Assembly: GCF_003609995.1 (NCBI RefSeq)
Contig: NZ_AP018786.1
Location: 377,501-441,500, forward strand
Direction of reading: 5' to 3'
Source: Sutterella megalosphaeroides
GTDB taxonomy: Bacteria; Pseudomonadota; Gammaproteobacteria; Burkholderiales; Burkholderiaceae_F
Length of the DNA stretch: 64,000 nt
Every line of letters begins with the position of its first letter. The stretch's first letter is position 1. The position numbers were made by a program, and so were the translations under genes. The notes under the pieces are model-generated. The model was not told the origin of the DNA. It searched no databases and saw only the letters and a list, made by a program, of their open reading frames with translations. Shown here piece by piece: positions 31,008 to 40,133 of the stretch.

Positions 31008-32006
31008 ATGCCTCAGGGCGGCGAATTCCAAATCATCGAGCGTTATTTCACGCACGAAGCCTTCGGAGCTTGGCGCAGTCGCGGCGTGGGCGACGACTGC
31101 GCGATCATCGACACCGGGGCGGGACGCCTCGCGGTGACGTGCGACATGATGGCGTTGGGCACGCACTTTCTGCCCGACGCGGATCCGGAGGACGTGGGCT
31201 ACAAGGCGCTCGCCGTGAACCTCTCGGACCTTGCGGCCGCGGGCGCCGTGCCGCGTGCCTTTTTCCTTTCGATCGGGCTGCCGCGTCGCGATGACGGGTG
31301 GCTGGCCGATTTCTCGCGCGGCCTCATGCGGCTTGCAGAGCAGTCGGGGTGCGCCCTTCTCGGGGGCGACACGACGCGCACGGCCGAAGTGAAGGGGACG
31401 CGCGCCCCCGTGACGATCAGCATCACGGCCATGGGGGAACTCCCCGCGGGGCTCGGTCTCACGCGCGCGGGCGCGACCCCGGGCGACGACGTTTGGGTTT
31501 CGGGCACGGTGGGGGACGCCTACGCGGCGCTCAAATACCGTTGGGGCGAATGGGATCTGATGCCCGATGCGGTCGATGCGGTTTTGGCGCGCATGGATCG
31601 CCCGACCCCGAGGAACGCGCTCGGCGAAGCGCTTTTGCGTCGTGCGAGTGCGGCGGCCGACGTGTCGGACGGGCTCCTTGCGGACCTCGGGCACATTCTC
31701 GAGCGTTCGGGCGTCTCGGCCGAAATCGACTGGGAAGCGGTGCCCGTTTCGACGGCGCTGCGCTCGATGACGATCGCGCGGCAGCACGAAGCGGCCCTGA
31801 CGGGCGGGGACGACTACGAGCTCGTCTTTACGGCGTCGCCCGAAAAGCGCGACGCCGTGCTTGAGGCGGGCGTCTTGACGGGTACGCCCGTCACCCGCAT
31901 CGGGCGCGTGACGCCGCGGGCCGAAGGGCGCGTCGTCGTGCGTACCGCCGGGGGTCTCCCCGTCGAACTCCCGAAAGCGGGGTTCGATCATTTCGCCGAA
32001 AAGTGA
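31008..32006 (+). CDS. thiL: Thiamine-monophosphate kinase
   Basis: Makes thiamine diphosphate from thiamine monophosphate with ATP. 332 residues. ATP/Mg motifs are present: VGDDCAIIDTGAGRLAVTCDM, LAVNLSDLAAAGAVPRAFFLS, LLGGDTTR, DVSDGLLADLGHI and TGGDDYELVFTA. The ATG at 31008 follows AAGGAG; the frame is open further upstream but runs back into the terminator. No TPP riboswitch is visible upstream. pgpA follows after 40 nt, as in many proteobacteria. Confidence 0.95.
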   Translation: MPQGGEFQIIERYFTHEAFGAWRSRGVGDDCAIIDTGAGRLAVTCDMMALGTHFLPDADPEDVGYKALAVNLSDLAAAGAVPRAFFLSIGLPRRDDGWLADFSRGLMRLAEQSGCALLGGDTTRTAEVKGTRAPVTISITAMGELPAGLGLTRAGATPGDDVWVSGTVGDAYAALKYRWGEWDLMPDAVDAVLARMDRPTPRNALGEALLRRASAAADVSDGLLADLGHILERSGVSAEIDWEAVPVSTALRSMTIARQHEAALTGGDDYELVFTASPEKRDAVLEAGVLTGTPVTRIGRVTPRAEGRVVVRTAGGLPVELPKAGFDHFAEK

Positions 32007-32046
32007 TTCGGCCCCCTGCAAGCCCCTTTTCCACCGAAGGAGTGAC

Positions 32047-32574
32047 ATGCTTAAAAAATACAGTTCCGAGAATCCCGCACAACGCGTGCGCCTCACGTGG
32101 CGTTTTGCCTGGTCGCACCTGGCGCACGTCCTCGCGACCTTTTTCGGAGCGGGCGCGATGCGGCCGGCTCCGGGCACCTGGGGAACGCTCGCGGGCATTC
32201 TCGTGTTCGCGCTTCTCTCCCCGTGGGTGTCGACCCTCGGCTGGGTGGTGTTCGCGGCGATTCTCACCGTAGCGGGCGCTTGGGCCGCTGACGTGACGGC
32301 CGAGCACCTGGGCGTCGAGGATCACGGCGGCGTCGTGATCGACGAGGTGGTGGCCGTGTGGCTTGTGGCGGCGTTTCTGCCGGCGGGCCTTGCGTGGTGG
32401 GTGGCCGCCTTCGCGGCCTTCCGGGTCTTCGATATCGTCAAACTCTGGCCCGTGTCGGTCCTCGACGAAAAGCTCAAAAACGGTTGGGGCGTCATGATCG
32501 ACGACCTTTTCGCGGCGCTTTACGCCTGGGGTGCGATTCGCATCGTCGCGGAACTCGCGGGCCTCTGGCCCTGA
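32047..32574 (+). CDS. pgpA: Phosphatidylglycerophosphatase A
   Basis: An inner-membrane phosphatase that converts phosphatidylglycerol phosphate to phosphatidylglycerol. The 175-residue protein has about four hydrophobic helices and the family motifs FGAGAMRPAPGTWGTLAG, HGGVVIDEVVAVW and FRVFDIVKLWP...GWGVMIDDLFAALYA. GAAGGAG lies upstream. It follows thiL in the same transcript. Confidence 0.93.
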   Translation: MLKKYSSENPAQRVRLTWRFAWSHLAHVLATFFGAGAMRPAPGTWGTLAGILVFALLSPWVSTLGWVVFAAILTVAGAWAADVTAEHLGVEDHGGVVIDEVVAVWLVAAFLPAGLAWWVAAFAAFRVFDIVKLWPVSVLDEKLKNGWGVMIDDLFAALYAWGAIRIVAELAGLWP

Positions 32575-32661
32575 GGTTGCGCGAACCGCACGGCCGGATA
32601 AGCCGAGATATTTCGTAGATAACAACAAGTTACGTGTGACTCATCGATTGAGGAGGTCGTC

Positions 32662-33204
32662 ATGCCCGCACCGCTCATGCAACAGCTCGAACTCGCCGCA
32701 TCGCTCTTGGGATCGATTGCCGCGGAACACCGTCACGTGATCGTCACGGCGGAAAGTCTGACGGGAGGCCTCGTCTCGGCGGCGATCACGTCGGTCGCGG
32801 GCTCTTCGGCCTGGTTCGACCGGGGGTTCGTGACATACGCGACGCCGTCGAAGACGGAATTGCTCGACGTGGATCCGGAGGTGATCGAGCGCGAAGGCGT
32901 CGTGTCCGAAGCCGTCGCGAAGGCCATGGCGCGAGGCGCCCTCGCACGCTCGCGCGCCACCCTCGCGGTGGCGCTCACGGGGGTGGCGGGGCCGTCGGGG
33001 GGCACGCCCGAGAAGCCCGTCGGCACGGTGTGCATCGGTTGGGGGGAACTTACGCCCGACGGGGACATCGTCACCGTGGCGCGCACGATTCACGTGCCGG
33101 GCTCGCGCGAAACGGTGCGTCAGGCGGCGGGTATCGTAGCGCTTCAGGGTCTGATGGCCTATATGGGCGGCACGAACCCTCGGCTGATGCCCTGCGAATA
33201 CTAA
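32662..33204 (+). CDS. pncC: Nicotinamide-nucleotide amidohydrolase (CinA C-terminal domain)
   Basis: Deamidates NMN to nicotinate mononucleotide in the pyridine-nucleotide cycle. The 180-residue protein is the stand-alone CinA C-terminal domain, as in E. coli YgaD/PncC; no MocF-like N-terminal domain is attached. Landmarks are VTAESLTGGLVSAAITSVAGSS, the GFVTYA strand, and ALTGVAGPSGGTPEKPVGTV. A strong GAGGAGG precedes the ATG. A terminator follows. Confidence 0.93.
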   Translation: MPAPLMQQLELAASLLGSIAAEHRHVIVTAESLTGGLVSAAITSVAGSSAWFDRGFVTYATPSKTELLDVDPEVIEREGVVSEAVAKAMARGALARSRATLAVALTGVAGPSGGTPEKPVGTVCIGWGELTPDGDIVTVARTIHVPGSRETVRQAAGIVALQGLMAYMGGTNPRLMPCEY

Positions 33205-33210
33205 AATCGA

Positions 33211-33243
33211 AAAGTCGTCGGCACGCGGCCGACGGCTTTTTTC
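33211..33243 (+). terminator. Terminator after pncC
   Basis: Stem AAAGTCGTCGGC / GCCGACGGCTTT with a short loop and six T. Confidence 0.88.
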
Positions 33244-33282
33244 GAATTCTCGGCGCTCTCTTCAAGGGGCGCATCGTCCTTT

Positions 33283-34620
33283 ATGTCCAGCTGGTTCGAC
33301 GTTTTTCTTCTGCTTGCCCTGATCGGCCTGAACGGTCTCTTCGCCCTGAGTGAAATTGCGCTCGTCACGAGCCGAAGGGCCCGGCTCCAACACATGGAAA
33401 ACGAGCAGGTGCCGGGCGCCGCGCGGGCGCGGGAACTGAACGCCGAGCCGACGCGGGCGCTTTCCACCATTCAGGTGGGCATCACCTCGATCGGGATTCT
33501 TTCGGGCATCGTGGGCGAATCGGCCCTGGCGCGCCCCGTGGCCGACTTTCTGACGGACCTCGGCATGAGCCGGGAGACGGCCTCGGGGGTCGGGATCGTG
33601 CTCGTCGTCGTGCTCGTCACGTACTTTTCGATCGTGCTCGGGGAACTCGTCCCGAAGCGCATCGGCCAGTTTTACCCCGAGCGGCTCGCGTGCCGCGCGG
33701 CCGGTCCGATTCACGCGCTCTCGCTCGTGGCGGCGCCCTTCGTGAAACTTTTGAGCTTGTCGACCGAAACGATCCTCAGGCGCCTCGGTATCCGCGAGAA
33801 CCCCGATGCGGGCGTCACCGAGGAGGAAATCCACGCCATGATCGACGAAGGGGAGGAAACGGGGATCATCGAGCGGGCGGAGCGCGACATGGTGCGCAAC
33901 GTCTTCCGACTCGACGACCGTCAGGTGGGCTCCCTCATGACGCCGCGCGCCGACATCGAATGGATCGACCTGGAGGATCCGATCGAAGCGAACATGGAAA
34001 AGGTGCGCCGCTCGAACCGCTCGCGCCTTCCGGTGTGCGTGGGAAGCCTCGACAACGTGAAGGGCTTCTGCTCGACGCGTACGCTCTTGAAACAAATGAT
34101 GGTCGACGGCCGGGCCGATTTCGGCAAGAATCTGATGGAGGTCTCCTACGTGCCCGAGTCGATCACGGGGATGGAACTGCTCGAACACTTCCGCCGCACG
34201 GATACGCCCGCGGCGCTCGTCGTCGACGAGTACGGCGAGGTGCAGGGACTTGTGACGCCGCGCGACGTTCTGGAGGCCATTGCGGGCGAATTCAAGCCCG
34301 AACAGCCAGGGGACGCCTGGGCGTCGCGCCGCGACGACGGTACGTGGCTTCTCGACGGGCTGATTCCGGTGCCGGAATTGAAGGACGTGCTCGACTTGAA
34401 GAGCGTGCCCGACGAGGCCATGGGGCGCTACAACACGCTTGCGGGCATGCTGATGCTGCTCTTGGGGCGCCTTCCCCGCGAGGGGGACCTCGCCGAATGG
34501 CAGGGGTGGCGCTTTGAAATCGTCGACATGGACGGGCGCCGCATCGACAAGGTGCTCGTGAGCCGTGCGGACCGTTCGGCGGCCGCGAAAAAATCGACCG
34601 ACACCACCGATGCGACGTAA
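33283..34620 (+). CDS. CNNM/CBS-domain membrane protein (HlyC/CorC family)
   Basis: A 445-residue integral inner-membrane protein. Domains in order: a CNNM (DUF21) membrane region at residues 1-190 (NGLFALSEIALVTSRRARL, VQVGITSIGILSGIVGE), paired CBS domains at about 205-330 (MTPRADIEWIDL, VDEYGEVQGLVTPRDVLEAI), and a C-terminal CorC_HlyC domain at about 345-430. Family members are linked to magnesium/cobalt efflux and, in some reports, polyamine or membrane stress; the older name hemolysin is not a proven activity. The substrate cannot be read from the sequence. It is followed by the DUF945 gene after 39 nt. Confidence 0.9.
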   Translation: MSSWFDVFLLLALIGLNGLFALSEIALVTSRRARLQHMENEQVPGAARARELNAEPTRALSTIQVGITSIGILSGIVGESALARPVADFLTDLGMSRETASGVGIVLVVVLVTYFSIVLGELVPKRIGQFYPERLACRAAGPIHALSLVAAPFVKLLSLSTETILRRLGIRENPDAGVTEEEIHAMIDEGEETGIIERAERDMVRNVFRLDDRQVGSLMTPRADIEWIDLEDPIEANMEKVRRSNRSRLPVCVGSLDNVKGFCSTRTLLKQMMVDGRADFGKNLMEVSYVPESITGMELLEHFRRTDTPAALVVDEYGEVQGLVTPRDVLEAIAGEFKPEQPGDAWASRRDDGTWLLDGLIPVPELKDVLDLKSVPDEAMGRYNTLAGMLMLLLGRLPREGDLAEWQGWRFEIVDMDGRRIDKVLVSRADRSAAAKKSTDTTDAT

Positions 34621-34659
34621 CCGCGTCGCACGCAACAAAACAACGAGGGAGGAACCGCT

Positions 34660-35937
34660 ATGGGACGACTTCAACCTACGACGGCAGCGGGAGCGGCCGT
34701 TCTTCTGGCCGCCGCTGCGGGGATCGGTCTCGTCTATTACGAAGGCCGCACGTACGATGCGGAGGTCGCCCGACTGATCGAACGCGCGAAAGCCGAAGGG
34801 TTCGAGGTCTCGTACGTCGAATCGGAGCGCACGTTCCTCGGACGCGTCTTCCGAGTGGGACTCACCGAAGCGGGCGAATCGCTCTACTGGACAGGGAGCA
34901 CGCGCTTCGGTTGGGGCGTTGAGAGCCGCTTGTCGCTCGATCAGACGGAAGGGCTCGGGACGCTTCCGGAGCAGGCGGGCGTTCGGGGGTTCGAAGACGA
35001 ACTCGTCCTTTCCTGGGGGCCCTTCGGTGCGATGCGTCCCGTGACGTGGCGCGGGTCGGCTTTTGCCCTGCACGACGAGTCGCTCGGCACGACCTGGTCC
35101 ATAGGAGAACAAACGATTTCGTTCACGCCCGCCGACGAAGGCGAGTTGCCGACGATCGCGTACACGCTTGAGGGCGTGCGCGTCGAAGATACGATTCCGG
35201 TGGAGGGGGCGAAGGAGCCCAAGGTGTGGACTGAAATCGGTCCCGTGCGGCTCGACTACCGGGGGATCTCGGACGACGAGGCCGACATGACGCTCACGAT
35301 CGAGCGCGCGACCGTGACGGACGACTTTTCCGCGGGGAAGACGACGCTCGCTTATCGATTGGAGCGCATGAAGGACAAAGCCGCCGCAGCCGGGGGCAAA
35401 ACCGGCGGGGGCGTACTCGATACGGTCGAATCCGAAGCGACCTATGCGGAAAACGTGACCCTTTCCATGGAAAAGCCCGTCGTGAACGGCGTTGCGAACG
35501 ACCGCTTCTCCGTGCGCGCGCGTCTCACGGGGCTCACGACCGGCATGATCAACGAATTTGCCTCGATCGGCGCGGGGGTCTTCCTCGGGGGGCTCACCGA
35601 GGCGCAGCTCCTCACCGCGCTCGGCGCCGTGCAAAACGCCTTCGTGACGGGGGGACTCGCTTGGGAGCTCGACGAGTGCGCGTTGACGCGCGGCGACGCG
35701 ACGGCGTCCTTTACGGGGCGCCTCGCCTACGAAAGCCCCGATGCGACGACGCCGGGGGCGGCGCCGCGCCTCGGCGCCTTCCAGATGTCGATTCCCGAGT
35801 CGTTCGTTCAGCCCGATGCCGTGGCGGCGCCCCTCGCTCAAGGAACCGTGAAGCTCGTGGACGGGAACCTCGTTTCGCACTTCGAAATCTTCGCGGACCG
35901 CATCACGGCAAACGGCCAGCTTCTCGAAGCGTTCTGA
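34660..35937 (+). CDS. YdgA-like DUF945 protein
   Basis: A 425-residue protein with one N-terminal membrane segment (AAGAAVLLAAAAGIGLVYY), probably an anchored periplasmic protein. The layout (short cytoplasmic start, anchor, an FEVSYVESERTFLG region and a long beta-rich body) resembles the DUF945/YdgA family of unknown function. I am moderately sure of the family and offer no function. GAGGGAGGAA precedes the ATG. It probably shares a transcript with the CNNM gene and ends before a terminator. Confidence 0.75.
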   Translation: MGRLQPTTAAGAAVLLAAAAGIGLVYYEGRTYDAEVARLIERAKAEGFEVSYVESERTFLGRVFRVGLTEAGESLYWTGSTRFGWGVESRLSLDQTEGLGTLPEQAGVRGFEDELVLSWGPFGAMRPVTWRGSAFALHDESLGTTWSIGEQTISFTPADEGELPTIAYTLEGVRVEDTIPVEGAKEPKVWTEIGPVRLDYRGISDDEADMTLTIERATVTDDFSAGKTTLAYRLERMKDKAAAAGGKTGGGVLDTVESEATYAENVTLSMEKPVVNGVANDRFSVRARLTGLTTGMINEFASIGAGVFLGGLTEAQLLTALGAVQNAFVTGGLAWELDECALTRGDATASFTGRLAYESPDATTPGAAPRLGAFQMSIPESFVQPDAVAAPLAQGTVKLVDGNLVSHFEIFADRITANGQLLEAF

Positions 35938-36015
35938 GGCCCTCCGCCGCTTTCGCTCCGGAGGGCTCGCGTAGCCCTCTCGGGCGGGAAGAGTCCGACA
36001 AAAATCCGGCAAAAG

Positions 36016-36052
36016 AAAGTCCCGCGGGTCGCTGCGACGCGCGGGACTTTTC
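36016..36052 (+). terminator. Terminator between the DUF945 gene and pyrF
   Basis: Stem AAAGTCCCGCG / CGCGGGACTTT with a loop of about 12 nt and flanking A and T runs, so it can serve both convergent genes. Confidence 0.85.
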
Positions 36053-36111
36053 GTGAGCGTTGCGGGGCGCGGCCCCGCAACGTCGGCAACTTCGGCAACA
36101 GCCGGAGGCGA

Positions 36112-36927
36112 TCAGCGACGGGCGGCGTTGATCGCGTCGCGCGTCGCGACCGCGGCGGCGCGGGCCGCATCCTTCCAGTCGTCTTCGGCGCTCGCGTAGA
36201 TGATGGCGCGGCCCGAGTTGATCACCATGCCGCCCTTCGAGGCGGTCACGCCCGCCTTGACGCAGGCGTCGACGTCGCCGCCCTGAGCGCCGATCCCCGG
36301 CACGAGGAGCGGGAGTTCGGGCGCGATGCGGCGCACGTTGGCGAGTTCGTCCGGGTAGGTGGCGCCCACCACGAGACCGAGTTCGCCCGAGGTGTTCCAT
36401 TCGGTGGCGGCAAGACGCGCGATGCGTTCGTAGATGCGTTCGCCCTCGACGGTGAGCATCTGGATGTCGTCGCCCCCCTTGTTCGAGGTGCGGCAGAGGA
36501 TGAAGGCGCCCTTGTCTTCGTAGGCGAGGTAGGGCTTGATCGTATCGAAGCCCATGAAGGGCGAAAGCGTCACGCAGTCGGCGCGATAGCGCTCGAAGGC
36601 TTCGCGCGCGTAGTGTTCGGCGGTCGACCCGATGTCGCCGCGCTTCGCGTCGAGGATCACCGGGACGGCCGGGTAGTACTCGTGGATGTAGCCGATGACG
36701 GCTTCGAGTTCCTTCTCGGCGCCGCAGGAGGCGAAGTAGGCGATCTGGGGCTTGAACGCGCACACGAGATCGGCGGTCGCGTCGACGATGCCGCGGCAGA
36801 ATTCGTAGATCGCATCGGGCTTCGAGGCCAGGGCCTTCGGGAAGCGCGCGGGATTGGGGTCGAGTCCGACGCAAAGGAGCGTGTCGGCCGCATTCCAGCG
36901 GGCTTCAAGCATTTCGGTGAATTTCAT
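36112..36927 (-). CDS. pyrF: Orotidine 5'-phosphate decarboxylase
   Basis: The last step of UMP synthesis: decarboxylation of OMP. At 271 residues it is the longer (type 2, mycobacterial/myxococcal-like) form. The catalytic Asp-Lys-x-x-Asp cluster is in VILDAKRGDIGSTAEHYA; VGLDPNPARFP near the N-terminus and the LLVPGIGAQGGD phosphate-binding segment are present. The ATG at 36927 starts the family-typical MKFTEML. The frame is open for 222 more codons upstream, but these are Arg-rich and run across the divergent intergenic region. Confidence 0.95.
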   Translation of the reverse strand: MKFTEMLEARWNAADTLLCVGLDPNPARFPKALASKPDAIYEFCRGIVDATADLVCAFKPQIAYFASCGAEKELEAVIGYIHEYYPAVPVILDAKRGDIGSTAEHYAREAFERYRADCVTLSPFMGFDTIKPYLAYEDKGAFILCRTSNKGGDDIQMLTVEGERIYERIARLAATEWNTSGELGLVVGATYPDELANVRRIAPELPLLVPGIGAQGGDVDACVKAGVTASKGGMVINSGRAIIYASAEDDWKDAARAAAVATRDAINAARR

Positions 36928-37122
36928 TGCAGTCTCGTCTAGGGGTGATGGCGTCGATCCGCGCCGAAAGAGGCGGGTGCTCGCAGCGCCGTTTTTTCGA
37001 ACGGCCGCTATCTTAACAAATGCCGTGTGCCGAAGTCGGCGCCCGACCGTGTGCGTGTGTACGGCGTTTGAGGGCGCTTGACGACGCTCCTCGGGTCCGC
37101 TCGGGTATCGCGCGCGTCGCCG

Positions 37123-37145
37123 TTGTGTCATGATGGTTGACACAA
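37123..37145. promoter_or_regulatory. Perfect 8-bp dyad in the pyrF / DsbG-like intergenic region
   Basis: TTGTGTCA, 7 nt, TGACACAA: a perfect inverted repeat centred 58 nt upstream of the 37192 start. It includes TTGACA (37137-37142), a consensus -35, but no good -10 follows. It looks like a binding site for a dimeric regulator; the regulator is unknown. Confidence 0.5.
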
Positions 37146-37191
37146 GCCGCCTTCGCCCGTGAGGACGCGGTACACCCAAGGAGAGAATTGC

Positions 37192-37806
37192 ATGACTCGT
37201 TTTTCGCGCCGCGAGGCGCTTTTCGGTGCCGCACTGCTTGCCGCAGGCGGCTTTGTCGCTCCCGCGTCGGCGTACACGTCGTCCTGGCCCGCCAAACCCG
37301 CCGTTCCGACGGACTTGAATGCGGAAGAGCTCTTTTGCGAACTTGAAAAGAACGGTCGCGGCGTCACCCTGAAGGGGCCGGAAGACGCCGACGACCTCAT
37401 CGTCGTTCGCATGGTCTTCGATACGCAGTGCCCGTGGTGCTTGTGGCAGATGAACCAGTACGCGCCGTTTCGCGACCGCGTGCGCTTTGTCTGGCACCCC
37501 GTGGCGGTGCTTTCGCGCTGGAGCGCCCCGCAGGGCGCGGCGATTCTGAGCGCGAAGGACCCCGAAGCGACGCTCGTCGAGCACGAAACGCATTTCCGCG
37601 ACGCGGACTTCCGAGGGCTCGACGTGCGCAAGATGCAGTTGCCCGACGATGCGATCGACGCCGTCTGGACGAATTCGAAAATCTACCGCCGCGCGGGCGG
37701 TCGCGACGTGCCGTTCGGCGTGGCGCGCATGCCCGACGGGCGCTACGTGCCGTTGCCCGAAGAGAAGACCCAGGACTTTGCCGAGGCGCTGGGGCTGAAG
37801 CTCTGA
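37192..37806 (+). CDS. Exported thioredoxin-fold protein, DsbG-like
   Basis: A 204-residue periplasmic protein. The N-terminus has twin arginines and a hydrophobic core (FSRREALFGAALLAAGG), suggesting a Tat or Sec signal cut after PASA near residue 27. The redox motif is C80-P-W-C83 in DTQCPWCLWQMN, followed by a helical insert and a C-terminal domain (IYRRAGGRDVPFG) typical of thioredoxin-fold proteins with a cis-Pro segment. This resembles DsbC/DsbG-type proteins without a clear dimerisation domain. AAGGAG precedes the ATG. The client proteins are unknown. dsbD at 42-44 kb could be its reductant (inference). Confidence 0.75.
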   Translation: MTRFSRREALFGAALLAAGGFVAPASAYTSSWPAKPAVPTDLNAEELFCELEKNGRGVTLKGPEDADDLIVVRMVFDTQCPWCLWQMNQYAPFRDRVRFVWHPVAVLSRWSAPQGAAILSAKDPEATLVEHETHFRDADFRGLDVRKMQLPDDAIDAVWTNSKIYRRAGGRDVPFGVARMPDGRYVPLPEEKTQDFAEALGLKL

Positions 37807-37855
37807 GCCCCGGGGGCCGAAAGCCCGGCGCGTCGTCGATGACGCACAGTATGAC

Positions 37856-37892
37856 GAAAGGGGCGCTTGCCTTGCGGCAAGCGCCCCTTTCT
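37856..37892. terminator. Bidirectional terminator between the DsbG-like gene and groEL
   Basis: A 15-bp perfect stem GAAAGGGGCGCTTGC / GCAAGCGCCCCTTTC with a 6-nt loop. It serves the plus-strand gene and may also serve groEL, whose stop is 65 nt away. Confidence 0.8.
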
Positions 37893-37956
37893 CGGTATCG
37901 GGCTCGGGATCCCGGCATGAATGCCGGGAGTCTCGATCAAGCTCGAACGGCTGAAA

Positions 37957-39603
<1,647 letters not shown>

Positions 39604-39649
39604 TTAAATCTTGATGTTGAATTCCGGAGCTGTGTGGAGCGGTCTCGAC

Positions 39650-39937
39650 TTATTCGAGCACGCCCATGATGTCTTCTTCGCGCATGACGAGAAGTTCCTG
39701 ACCGTCGACCTTGACGGTCTGGCCGGAGTACTTGCCGAAGAGGACGCGATCGCCCACCTTGACGTCGAGGGCGATGACGCGGCCGGCTTCGTCGCGCTTG
39801 CCGGGACCGACGGCGATCACTTCGCCCTGGTCGGGCTTTTCGCCGGCGGAGTCGGGAATGACGATGCCGAACGACGTGGTCGTTTCCGCTTCGAGGCGCT
39901 TGATGATGACGCGGTCGTGCAAGGGACGGATCTGCAT
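39650..39937 (-). CDS. groES: Co-chaperonin GroES (10 kDa)
   Basis: The heptameric lid of GroEL. 95 residues, normal length. It begins [16 protein letters not shown]; the mobile loop is [17 protein letters not shown] and the C-terminal part [24 protein letters not shown] precedes the ATG at 39937; the 30 in-frame codons upstream belong to the leader. groL follows after 55 nt. Confidence 0.98.
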   Translation of the reverse strand: MQIRPLHDRVIIKRLEAETTTSFGIVIPDSAGEKPDQGEVIAVGPGKRDEAGRVIALDVKVGDRVLFGKYSGQTVKVDGQELLVMREEDIMGVLE

Positions 39938-40058
39938 TTGAGAATTCTCCAAAAAAGCCCGAATTCCATACGCCGCAGGCGTTCGGAGGGCTACTTTGTA
40001 ACAAAGAGGGGTAGGGGCGCACTGCACACGGGCGCATTTCCCTTACCATTTGTGACCT

Positions 40059-40086
40059 ATATGGGGACGGTCCCGAAAAATTCAAG
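40059..40086 (-). promoter_or_regulatory. Sigma-32 heat-shock promoter of groESL
   Basis: On the minus strand, CTTGAA (40086-40081), 14 nt, then CCCCATAT (40066-40059): a near-exact match to the sigma-32 consensus CTTGAA-N13-17-CCCCATnT. The transcript would have a leader of about 110 nt. A 13-bp palindrome CTTTGT-A-ACAAAG lies in that leader at 39994-40006. No CIRCE element is present. Confidence 0.88.
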
Positions 40087-40133
40087 GCGGGCCGTCACGT
40101 TTTTTTACAGAGACAACGGATGAGGTGAACGGC

